Shown here: positions 8,250 to 16,450 of the stretch, in pieces
Position numbering within the stretch: position 1 is the first letter of the stretch
Layout of the letters: every line of letters begins with the position of its first letter
Virus record (IMG/VR): IMGVR_UViG_3300035703_000224
Location: 1-37,084 of that record
Origin: a virus
Strand: one strand, 5' to 3'
Length of the DNA: 37,084 nt
The notes under the pieces: generated by a model
The model's database searches: none
The model's input: only the letters and a program-made list of their open reading frames with translations
What the model was told of the DNA's origin: nothing
Translations under genes and position numbers: made by a program

Positions 8250-8256
8250 TATTTAT
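8250..8256 (-). promoter_or_regulatory. T4-type late promoter motif over a stop codon
   Basis: The minus strand reads ACAATAAATAATT. The TAA stop of the 1300-aa fibre (8253-8255) lies inside the motif. The next ATG is at 8237, leaving 12 bases, so transcription starting about 6 bases after the motif would give an almost leaderless mRNA. Confidence 0.55.
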
Positions 8257-11200
8257 TGTGACTCAAGATCAGTGATTTTATTTTGAAGTTCTTGAATTTG
8301 TGATTCTAAAACTTCAATTCTTTCTATAGATTCTTGCAGTGCTTTTGTTAATGGAGCAATGAATTCAGAATATCTAAGACCCTGTTCACTATCCGGATTT
8401 TCTAGATCAGTTAGTATCCATCCTGCAAAATCATTTACACCTTCTTTATCTATAGATTCCTTAACTTCCTGAGCAATGAATCCCCAGTGAGTTCTAACAC
8501 CAGGAACATCTTGTACTATTGGATTTTCATTCTCATCAGATCCAATAACTATTCCACCACCAACTTTAAATTTATAAGAAACTGGTCTCAGAGATTTGAT
8601 GAAAGAAGTGCCAAGAACACTAGTTTGAACTTCAGTCTTTTCTCTGATGTCAGATGTGTTTATTGTGCCAGTGGCAGCAAACACTGTTGCCCATCTATTG
8701 CCAGAACCTCCTAAATTATAAGTTCCATTAGTAGTTGGTCTAAAATTACTAGTTGTAAATACTGCTCTGGAAGTGGTTGTTCCATTGGCAAAGATTGTTA
8801 AATCACCAGTAGCTCTATGATTAGATGAAGTTAAATCTCCACTAACAGTTAAGTTGTTGTTGAAGGTGGAGTTTCCAGTAACAGTAATTCCGCCACCATT
8901 TACTGTAATTCCAGATGAACTTACTGTTAATCCATTAACAAATGTAACTGCATTATTAAATGTAGATCCTCCTGTTACAGTAATACCACCACCACTTACT
9001 GTAAATGCATTATTTGCAGTAATTGAAGATCCTTCTAATCTAACTGCTCCACCTTGAGATTTAAATACAAATGTCTTGGGAGTTGTTGTTCCCTCTATTG
9101 TGCCAAATGTAACTCCTGCGCCAGCAAATGACAACATAGTTGCACTTCCTGATGATATGGCATCATTTCTATTGAAATGTGCACATATATTACCACCCCT
9201 AGAGAAGAATGATAATGGAGTTGAAGTTCCTCTAGGTCTGAATGAAATTCCTAAATTTGTGTTCCCATCACCTGGATTGTTTATCTCACCTTCAGTTGTA
9301 TTAACAGTAAGATCACCTACAAATCTGGTGTATCCTTCACCCCCATCAGGACTAATTACAATTCCTTTGTCAGTGTCTGCCCTATCTACAATACCAATTT
9401 TTCCAATAATATCTGAATTTCTTCTTAACTGAATCAGTGCTCCAAGTTCAGAACCAGTACTGATATTATTTCTGTTTATGCTTAATGGTGCAGAACCACT
9501 TCTAGAAATAGAAAGTCTTCCTCCATTTTGATATCTAAGAGATGCTCCAAGAATCCCAATACCAAAAGCATCTTTAGATGTTCCTGGATCTGGTTGTGAT
9601 GTATCCGAAAATACTCCATTACCATTAGTTGTTCCAAAGGAGTATTTTTTGGTGCTTAAAGTTTGATTTGTAGAATCAAAAATAAAAGCTTCTGATGTAG
9701 TTCTTATGCGTGGTTGAACTGCTCCTTCACCCTGAACAAATACTGGATAATATGATCCAGTTGTAGTATCAACTGCATTAAGAGAATTGGATGGTCCTGG
9801 ATTTCCTTGAGGTCCCAAGAAACCTTGTGGTCCTATAGGTCCTTGAGGTCCTTGAGGTCCTCTAGCACCTTGAGGTCCAGTACCTTGAGGTCCTATAGGT
9901 CCTTGAGGTCCTTGTGGTCCCCTTAAACCTTGAGGTCCTTGAGCACCTTGAGGTCCTGGAGATCCTTGAGGTCCTGTGCCTTGGGGTCCTTGAGCACCTT
10001 GAGGTCCTCTAAAACCTTGAGGTCCTGGAACTAAACTAGGTTCTCCTGGATCTCCCTGAGCACCTTGTGGTCCTCTAACACCTTGTGGTCCAGGAACACC
10101 TTGTGGCCCTGCTCCCTGAGGTCCTTGGAATCCCTGAGGTCCTCTATCACCTTGAGCACCTTGAGGTCCTTGTGGTCCTCTAATTCCTTGAGGTCCTGTA
10201 CCTTGAGGTCCTTGGAATCCTTGAGGTCCTCTATCGCCTTGAGCACCTTGAGCACCTTGAGGACCTCTTACACCAACACCCCCCTGAGGTCCTTGGAATC
10301 CTTGAGGTCCTTGTAAACCTTGAGCACCTTGAGGTCCTCTTGCTCCAATGTCTCCAGAATCTCCTTGTGCACCTTGAGGTCCTGCAACACCTTGAGCACC
10401 TTGAGGACCTTGAGGACCTCTTACACCAACACCTCCCTGAGGTCCTTGGAATCCTTGAGCACCTTGAGGTCCTGTAGAACCTTGAGCACCTTGAGGTCCT
10501 CTTGGTCCAGATAAAGATCCCAAATTATCCCAATCAGTTCCATTATACAACCATATATTATTAGTATCTAAAGCAACTACACAGTCTCCAGTAGAGGGTG
10601 GATACCAACTAAATATGCTATCATCTGCAGTCAATGTTGTATGTGGAGATGATGTTGTAACTGATGGAACAGTTCCTACTATATTAATAGATGTTCCTGC
10701 TGGACCTTGAGGTCCTTGGAATCCTTGAGGTCCTTGGAATCCTTGAGGTCCTTGTGGTCCTTGTAAACCTTGTGGTCCTCTTAGACCAGTTAATCCTTGA
10801 TCTCCTGTAGCACCTTGGAATCCTTGTGGTCCTTGGAAACCTTGTGGTCCTCTAACACCTTGAGCACCTTGAGCACCTTGAGGTCCTTGTGGTCCTTGGA
10901 ATCCTTGAGCACCTTGAGGACCTGATATTCCAAGTGATCCTTGGGCACCTTGTGGTCCTATTGAACCTTGAGGTCCTTGAGCACCTTGTGGTCCTGGAGA
11001 TCCTTGAGGTCCTTGTGGTCCTCTAACACCTTGAGGTCCTTGTGGTCCTCTAACACCTTGTGGTCCTTGTGGTCCTCTAAGACCTTGAGCACCTTGTGGT
11101 CCTTGAGGTCCTTGGAGTCCTTGAGATCCTACTGATCCCTGAGGTCCTATAACACCTTGAGCACCTTGAGCACCTTGTGGTCCTTGTAAACCTTGAGCAC

Positions 11201-12155
11201 CTTGTGGCCCTTGGAAACCTTGTGGTCCTTGTAAACCTTGAGCGCCTTGTGGTCCTATAGATCCTTCATTTCCTGATGGTCCCTGAGGTCCTTGGAATCC
11301 TTGAGGTCCTCTAACACCTTGTGGTCCAATAGCACCTTGTGGTCCAATAGAACCTTGAGCACCTTGTGGTCCTTGTGGTCCTTGGAAACCTTGAGCACCT
11401 TGAGGTCCCTGTGGTCCTTGGAAACCCTGAGCACCTTGTGGTCCTTGGAAACCTTGTGGTCCTTGGAAACCTTGTGGTCCTCTTTCGCCTGCAGCAAGAT
11501 CCCAAGTTACTCCTAATCCTGGACCTAATGATTTTAAATATCTATCTTGACTAGGGGCACCTAAATTCCCATAGGTATCTACAAGATCCCCTCCAATTCT
11601 TACTGTAGATCCATATCCAATATCTAATCTATACTGAGGTTGAGTAGACCCTATGCCAAGATTTTGTGTACTGGGAATAAAAACTAATTGCTCTGGAGCA
11701 ATATCAAAAGTTGTTAGAACATCTCCAGACCTAGCTGTAGTAAATCCAAGATATCTTGGGGTAGAATCTACAGGTTCATCTGCAAGTAATCCACTTGAAA
11801 TAGTAATTGTTGCTATTCCAAGTCCTTCAGTAACTATTCCTGTTACATTAACTCCTGGACCTACAAAGTTTAATTGGGTAATGGATCCAATACCAGCATT
11901 ACCGCCAATTATATTACCTTCGTCTCTAACTGTAATTCCAAGTTCAATTTGACCTGGAGGAATAGTGACCCAATATCTTTCTCCAGGATGCTCTGCCAAG
12001 GAGACAAGCATATACTGTGTACCAACAGGAAGTTCACTTCCCGGAGGATCACCCAAATTAGGCTCAGCTTGATTTAATCCAAGATACTGATATCTGTCTG
12101 CTGTAAGTCTTGATTGAGGAGTTCTTACAACTCTTCTGCTTAAATACTTTGCCAT
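8253..12155 (-). CDS. Giant collagen-like tail fibre with S74 chaperone domain
   Basis: 1300 aa. Residues 1-222 form an anchor region. Collagen-like Gly-x-y triplets run from about 223-483 and about 549-788, dominated by GPQ, GAQ and GFQ; Gln fills almost every third position. The interruption (about 484-548) includes [15 protein letters not shown], a small folded module. A beta-rich fibre part follows with repeated GGITVTG segments. The C-terminus is an S74 self-cleaving chaperone from about 1168 ([19 protein letters not shown]) with a final coiled coil. Ser1168 and Lys1173 fit the dyad. The gene has a late motif and a 19-nt leader shared with the 1272-aa gene. Role: long trimeric fibre, inferred from domains. 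Confidence 0.9.
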   Translation of the reverse strand: MAKYLSRRVVRTPQSRLTADRYQYLGLNQAEPNLGDPPGSELPVGTQYMLVSLAEHPGERYWVTIPPGQIELGITVRDEGNIIGGNAGIGSITQLNFVGPGVNVTGIVTEGLGIATITISSGLLADEPVDSTPRYLGFTTARSGDVLTTFDIAPEQLVFIPSTQNLGIGSTQPQYRLDIGYGSTVRIGGDLVDTYGNLGAPSQDRYLKSLGPGLGVTWDLAAGERGPQGFQGPQGFQGPQGAQGFQGPQGPQGAQGFQGPQGPQGAQGSIGPQGAIGPQGVRGPQGFQGPQGPSGNEGSIGPQGAQGLQGPQGFQGPQGAQGLQGPQGAQGAQGVIGPQGSVGSQGLQGPQGPQGAQGLRGPQGPQGVRGPQGPQGVRGPQGPQGSPGPQGAQGPQGSIGPQGAQGSLGISGPQGAQGFQGPQGPQGAQGAQGVRGPQGFQGPQGFQGATGDQGLTGLRGPQGLQGPQGPQGFQGPQGFQGPQGPAGTSINIVGTVPSVTTSSPHTTLTADDSIFSWYPPSTGDCVVALDTNNIWLYNGTDWDNLGSLSGPRGPQGAQGSTGPQGAQGFQGPQGGVGVRGPQGPQGAQGVAGPQGAQGDSGDIGARGPQGAQGLQGPQGFQGPQGGVGVRGPQGAQGAQGDRGPQGFQGPQGTGPQGIRGPQGPQGAQGDRGPQGFQGPQGAGPQGVPGPQGVRGPQGAQGDPGEPSLVPGPQGFRGPQGAQGPQGTGPQGSPGPQGAQGPQGLRGPQGPQGPIGPQGTGPQGARGPQGPQGPIGPQGFLGPQGNPGPSNSLNAVDTTTGSYYPVFVQGEGAVQPRIRTTSEAFIFDSTNQTLSTKKYSFGTTNGNGVFSDTSQPDPGTSKDAFGIGILGASLRYQNGGRLSISRSGSAPLSINRNNISTGSELGALIQLRRNSDIIGKIGIVDRADTDKGIVISPDGGEGYTRFVGDLTVNTTEGEINNPGDGNTNLGISFRPRGTSTPLSFFSRGGNICAHFNRNDAISSGSATMLSFAGAGVTFGTIEGTTTPKTFVFKSQGGAVRLEGSSITANNAFTVSGGGITVTGGSTFNNAVTFVNGLTVSSSGITVNGGGITVTGNSTFNNNLTVSGDLTSSNHRATGDLTIFANGTTTSRAVFTTSNFRPTTNGTYNLGGSGNRWATVFAATGTINTSDIREKTEVQTSVLGTSFIKSLRPVSYKFKVGGGIVIGSDENENPIVQDVPGVRTHWGFIAQEVKESIDKEGVNDFAGWILTDLENPDSEQGLRYSEFIAPLTKALQESIERIEVLESQIQELQNKITDLESQ

Positions 12156-12158
12156 ATC

Positions 12159-12177
12159 TGGGTTCCACTATCCCCCT
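12159..12177 (-). promoter_or_regulatory. Shared 19-nt leader element, copy 1
   Basis: The minus strand reads AGGGGGATAGTGGAACCCA, ending 3 bases before the ATG of the 1300-aa fibre. An exact copy precedes the 1272-aa gene at 16402-16420. GGG and CCC within it could pair around a 9-nt loop. It begins 9 bases after the late motif, so it would lie at or near the very 5' end of the mRNA. A translation or stability role is likely but unproven. Confidence 0.7.
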
Positions 12178-12186
12178 TAATAGATT

Positions 12187-12193
12187 TATTTAT
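12187..12193 (-). promoter_or_regulatory. T4-type late promoter motif
   Basis: The minus strand reads TAATAAATAAATC, 31 bases before the 1300-aa fibre start. It overlaps the last base of the TAA stop of the upstream 127-aa gene and is followed by the shared leader element. Confidence 0.6.
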
Positions 12194-12576
12194 TATTGAT
12201 TAAGAGTCTCTAAAAGAGAAACTGTATATTTTAAATGATTTGGATTTGAAGTTGAAACTCCAACCATTCTCAGTCTATCTGTTTTTAATGCAGTTCTTTC
12301 TAAAACTAATCTTCCTTCCAACAAAACAAGAGCATCATTTGGAGGAACTGTTGCTTCATAAATTAACTCTGTAGTAGTTGTTGAAATACCACCACCAGAT
12401 AATCTAGTGTCTCTTTCGTGATAGAAACTTACTGTTCCAATTCCAGATCCAGTGTTAGCAACTTGAGCATACAGAACAATACTGGTATATCCAGTTTTTG
12501 TGGCATATATGCTAACATTAGTAGTTGAAACTACACCAGCAATTGTTTTATATTGATTTAAAGGTTGTTGTGCCAT
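12193..12576 (-). CDS. Small conserved virion protein, function unknown
   Basis: 127 aa, beta-rich, with no signal peptide or membrane segment. The stretch GYTSIVLYAQVANTGSG, then VSFYHERD and PPNDALVLLEGRLVLE, resembles small beta-sandwich decoration or connector proteins. The C-terminal half (LRMVGVSTSNPNHLKYTVSLLE) repeats this style. It sits 6 bases after the 1272-aa gene with no Shine-Dalgarno, probably translated by coupling, and before the giant collagen-like fibre. A fibre or baseplate accessory role is likely from context only; no named family was recognised. Confidence 0.7.
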   Translation of the reverse strand: MAQQPLNQYKTIAGVVSTTNVSIYATKTGYTSIVLYAQVANTGSGIGTVSFYHERDTRLSGGGISTTTTELIYEATVPPNDALVLLEGRLVLERTALKTDRLRMVGVSTSNPNHLKYTVSLLETLNQ

Positions 12577-12582
12577 AATGGG

Positions 12583-15500
12583 TTATTGTTGAAGGGCAAT
12601 GATTAATGGTGTAACTTCTGCCTGCAAACTCTTACTGAATGCTTGTCCACTAATAGTTCCAGTATTTTGATTAATTGTAATACCTTCACTGATTCTAAAA
12701 TCACCACTTTGATCTGTGCTTGTGAATGGAACTTTTCCTCCATTGGTAGCAACTACTTGATTTTCATCAATTGGAACTGCTCCCTTGGAAGGAATAGCAT
12801 TTACAATATCTGTTCCTGTACCTATATATTCAAAAGTAATGCTACTTGCAATAATCTTACTAGATTGATAGAAATAAACAGAAGATCCAACAGAGATTAG
12901 AGGAGAATAAGTAATAAACTCATCAAATACTACAGTAGTTGTTCCTCCTGCAGATACTGGAGTTGCAGAAACTGGATTGAAGAAATATGGTTCCAGAATT
13001 GCAACAGCTGTTGCAGTAGTTCCAATTCCAGGTCCAATTGCTGGTGGAGGAGCTATTGTAACTGTTGGTGGAGAAGTTGTAGCATATCCAGTGCCAGAAA
13101 CTAATATCTCAATACCAGTAATTGTTCCACCAGTTCCAATATTAGTTTCAAAAATAGCAGCTTCTGCTGGAATGAACAGATCTGCATCTAATGGCAAATC
13201 TATAGTGACTTCTAGAGGAACATTTGGATCATATCCATATCCTGGATTTGTAATTTCAAATCCACTTACAAAATAATATTGAGTTCCAATAACTGCAATT
13301 TGACCATCATAGGGTCTTTGTCCTTCTGGTAATATTAATGCAGGAGCAGCTGCAGTGCCAATACCAATAATTGAGGTAATAATACCTGCTCTAGATGTAA
13401 TAAAATCATCAGTTAATGCTGAAGTTGTCATTCCAGACACAAAGACCTGTGGGAATGAACCAACTCCAGTTTGATAACTTACATCCACAGGAAGGTTTTG
13501 AATCAAATATGTAGAAATTCCTGCTATGAATTCAATTGCAGCAATTTCTGCTTCTTTGACATATCCAGTGGATAATCCAGTAGGAGGTGGTGAAGTTTCA
13601 TTCAAATAAGTTAGTGATCCATCTTCAGAATCTCTATACCCTAAACCTGCATTAATTGAATTTCCATTACCTAAGGTCAATAAGTCTGAGCAAATTGCTT
13701 CAACAATAATTTTAGAATCTCTTCTGCAGAATTCTCTTCCTTTTACTGATCCACCATAATCAAATGCAGTTCCTGCAGCACCAAAAGGTCCACTGGTTGA
13801 TGTAACAAATCCCACAACCTCAGATGCAATAAAGTCTTTATTCTGTCTTAAGATTGTTACTGCATCTCTAAACTCCTGAGATGCTCCAACTCCAACATTA
13901 ATAACTAATCTATCTACATTTTCTCCTTCAGGTTCTGCTGCTACAGTTCCAACATACTGAAGTGGAGTTGCTCCATTGGAAACTAATCCAAAGTTTCCAA
14001 ATGATGAGTTGGAGTTATTGAGGTCACAAACACCACCAGTATCACAGAAAACTGCAGTATCACAACAAATTGTAAATAGTGAAACTAACTGGGCATAACC
14101 AAAGTTTGTAATAGAAACCCCAATACCACCTTGATTATATTGTGTGTAAGCATCCAGAACCATTGATTTGAATCCACCAGCTCTGTTGCCATCAATTCTC
14201 ATTCCAATACTGTCTGGAACAAAGTTGGTACAGTTTTGAACATAAGGTGACTGCCAATTTTCTTCAGTTCCATCAGCATATCCAAAACCTCTTGTTGGGA
14301 AGGATACCATTGCCTTTCCTGGATTACTTGGTCCAACAAAAGACATTTGAGCAACATAACATCCCCTCTTCACATAGAATAAATCAGTAAGATCTCTGGT
14401 GGTGACAAGAGTTCTTCTTAAATCTTCTCCAATAACAGCAACTCTTTCATTGAGTGAGATTGGACCATCCTCAATATAAAGACCTGCAAATACTTTAATT
14501 GTATCTCCTGGTTGTGCTATTGATGCTGCTTTTTTGATTGTGAGGAATGCATCTCCCGGTCCAGTTCCATTATTACTATCACTTCCTAACTTATTGACAA
14601 ACCATTCATTTCCAATTCTTGGTCCTGGTGGTTGCCATACCAATTCTCCTGCAGGATAATTGATTCTTGGAGCAAATGCTGTTCCTAATCCAATGATGGA
14701 TGTAATAATGCCTACACAGGATCCAACTGCAGAAACTACATTTGCACATCCATTAGGATTAGTATTTGAATCTCCATCAGCAGCAATTTCAGTATCAATT
14801 AATTGTGAGATACTTGTTATTCCTGTTTGATATGATTCTGGAAGTCGTGAATTATTGACAACATACTGAGCAATATATGCTATGCTTCCAATACCAGCAA
14901 CTGTTGCTGTTTTTACATAGTCTGCACCAAGTAATAGTGCAGTAGCAGGATTTGGATCTAAATGTTGAAGAGTGGGTCCATTGTAATAGGATAAACCAGC
15001 ACCTACTGATTGAGAGTTTCCTCCTCTAGAAATATCAAATGCAATAGCATCAATAATTAATCCAATATCTCTCTTGCATTTGGATGGTCCATTTGAAAGA
15101 CCTGCAGTTCCATAATCAAAAAATTGACCATTGAGACCAAAAGGTCCATCAGTTGATGTAATAAAACCTACAACCTCTGCTGCAATAAATTCTTTGTTTC
15201 TGATGAGAAGATTTGCCCCATCAATAAATCTTCCACTAATTCCTAATGCCTGAGAACCAAGAACAGAATAAGCAAAACCTACATTATTATTAGAATCTAT
15301 TACTTCTCCTCTAACTCTTAAGTCACCAGCAATATCAACTGTTCTAGTTGGTGTTAATGTATTAATACCAATAATTGGTTGAATTGTCTTTAGAAGAGTA
15401 TCATCTAATGAAGTTACTGTAGTGATTCCAAAATTAGATGCCCTTGCTAAAGTTCCTCCAATTCCAATATCCAATTTAGCAGTAGTTGTAATTCCAGTGA

Positions 15501-16401
15501 CAAGAAGATTTTCAATGGTTGAAATGCCAACATACTCATTAGTAATAGTAGCAAAACCTATAGTTGCAATGCCAATTCTAGCATTGGTGATAGTAGCAAA
15601 TCCTATTGTAGAAATCCCTACAAATTCATTGGTAATTGATGCTATTCCTATTGTAGAAATCCCTACAAATTCATTGGTAATAGTAGCAAAACCTATAGTT
15701 GCTACACCAACATAAGCATTGGTGATAGTAGCAAATCCTATTGTAGAAATCCCTACAAATTCATTAGTAATTGTAGCAAAACCTATAGTTGCTACACCAA
15801 TCCAAGCATTATTAATGGTCCCAAGACCAGTAACTCTAAGATCTCCATCAATATCTACATCATATAATGGAGTTAATTGATTAACACCAATATATCCTTC
15901 ATTTGTGATAACAACACTTTGTCCATTAGACTTTCCTTTAAATTCAAAGTCTCTAAAAGGAAGTGCTGTTCCAATACCAACAGATCCTACTCCAGTTATA
16001 ACTACATTATCTTTAGATCCAGAACCTAAAAATTCAAATTTTTGAGTTGGATTTATTAATCCAATACCTAAAGAACCAACTCCAGTTACTACAACTGTTT
16101 CACTTGCAATATCATTAATTTGGAGAACTTGTGTGGGATTGGTTATTGCAATACCAACTGCAGTTGAAAATGCACCAACCCCTCTTACATCAAGTCTTTG
16201 CTGTGGATTTGTTGTTCCTATACCAATTCTATTATCAACTAAAACATTATTTTCGGAGAAAATATCCCCAGCAACATCTAAGGTATAGTCACCTTCAGGT
16301 TTTCCTATTGATACTTGCTGATCAGCAACACTAGCATATAAAGTATCTGTACCTACGCCTAGACCAGTCTTAACCTTAAAAAAAGTATCTTGTGATGGCA
16401 T
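12583..16401 (-). CDS. Giant beta-helical tail or baseplate protein with internal duplications
   Basis: 1272 aa. Residues about 1-190 are fibre-like IGIGTTNPQQRLDVRG repeats. About 199-303 are seven 15-residue repeats (AYVGVATIGFATITN type). A domain at about 394-573 recurs at about 845-1018 (NKEFIAAEVVGF and NKDFIASEVVGF; ESYQTGI and VSYQTGV; IITSIIGLGTA and IITSIIGIGTA). Between them lies a pectate-lyase-like beta-helix (FLTIKKAASIAQPGDTIKV, about 610-630) related to one in the next protein. NPGYGY and SGTGY motifs follow near 1050-1100. Virion location is likely. Enzymatic activity on polysaccharide is possible but no catalytic residues were identified. Confidence 0.85.
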   Translation of the reverse strand: MPSQDTFFKVKTGLGVGTDTLYASVADQQVSIGKPEGDYTLDVAGDIFSENNVLVDNRIGIGTTNPQQRLDVRGVGAFSTAVGIAITNPTQVLQINDIASETVVVTGVGSLGIGLINPTQKFEFLGSGSKDNVVITGVGSVGIGTALPFRDFEFKGKSNGQSVVITNEGYIGVNQLTPLYDVDIDGDLRVTGLGTINNAWIGVATIGFATITNEFVGISTIGFATITNAYVGVATIGFATITNEFVGISTIGIASITNEFVGISTIGFATITNARIGIATIGFATITNEYVGISTIENLLVTGITTTAKLDIGIGGTLARASNFGITTVTSLDDTLLKTIQPIIGINTLTPTRTVDIAGDLRVRGEVIDSNNNVGFAYSVLGSQALGISGRFIDGANLLIRNKEFIAAEVVGFITSTDGPFGLNGQFFDYGTAGLSNGPSKCKRDIGLIIDAIAFDISRGGNSQSVGAGLSYYNGPTLQHLDPNPATALLLGADYVKTATVAGIGSIAYIAQYVVNNSRLPESYQTGITSISQLIDTEIAADGDSNTNPNGCANVVSAVGSCVGIITSIIGLGTAFAPRINYPAGELVWQPPGPRIGNEWFVNKLGSDSNNGTGPGDAFLTIKKAASIAQPGDTIKVFAGLYIEDGPISLNERVAVIGEDLRRTLVTTRDLTDLFYVKRGCYVAQMSFVGPSNPGKAMVSFPTRGFGYADGTEENWQSPYVQNCTNFVPDSIGMRIDGNRAGGFKSMVLDAYTQYNQGGIGVSITNFGYAQLVSLFTICCDTAVFCDTGGVCDLNNSNSSFGNFGLVSNGATPLQYVGTVAAEPEGENVDRLVINVGVGASQEFRDAVTILRQNKDFIASEVVGFVTSTSGPFGAAGTAFDYGGSVKGREFCRRDSKIIVEAICSDLLTLGNGNSINAGLGYRDSEDGSLTYLNETSPPPTGLSTGYVKEAEIAAIEFIAGISTYLIQNLPVDVSYQTGVGSFPQVFVSGMTTSALTDDFITSRAGIITSIIGIGTAAAPALILPEGQRPYDGQIAVIGTQYYFVSGFEITNPGYGYDPNVPLEVTIDLPLDADLFIPAEAAIFETNIGTGGTITGIEILVSGTGYATTSPPTVTIAPPPAIGPGIGTTATAVAILEPYFFNPVSATPVSAGGTTTVVFDEFITYSPLISVGSSVYFYQSSKIIASSITFEYIGTGTDIVNAIPSKGAVPIDENQVVATNGGKVPFTSTDQSGDFRISEGITINQNTGTISGQAFSKSLQAEVTPLIIALQQ
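15493..15807. repeat. Seven 45-bp tandem repeats in the 1272-aa gene
   Basis: Exactly 315 bases form seven in-frame 45-bp units, each encoding a 15-residue unit of the type EFVGISTIGFATITN. Copies alternate between two flavours (EFVGIST and AYVGVAT), so a 90-bp dimer may be the real duplication unit. The last copy is degenerate. Regular spacing predicts a beta-prism or beta-roll shaft segment whose length can change by recombination. Confidence 0.92.
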
Positions 16402-16420
16402 TGGGTTCCACTATCCCCCT
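16402..16420 (-). promoter_or_regulatory. Shared 19-nt leader element, copy 2
   Basis: Exact copy of the element at 12159-12177, directly abutting the ATG of the 1272-aa gene. It begins 11 bases after the late motif at 16432-16438. The GGGGG run ends 13 bases before the ATG, farther than a usual Shine-Dalgarno, so the element is unlikely to be only a ribosome-binding site. Confidence 0.7.
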
Positions 16421-16431
16421 GTCTATAAAGT

Positions 16432-16438
16432 TATTTAT
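16432..16438 (-). promoter_or_regulatory. T4-type late promoter motif
   Basis: The minus strand reads CTAATAAATAACT, 30 bases before the 1272-aa gene start and 12 bases after the stop of the 1731-aa gene. It is the same arrangement as upstream of the 1300-aa fibre. Confidence 0.62.
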
Positions 16439-16450
16439 TAGATAATGTAA

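Noticed and set aside
10031-11554. Open frames across the giant collagen-like fibre
   Set aside because: Also repeat shadows with low-complexity products; the 1300-aa frame explains the region.
15493-15807. CRISPR array or diversity-generating template repeat
   Set aside because: The 45-bp units are contiguous and coding; there is no reverse transcriptase and no TR/VR pair with adenine-biased changes.
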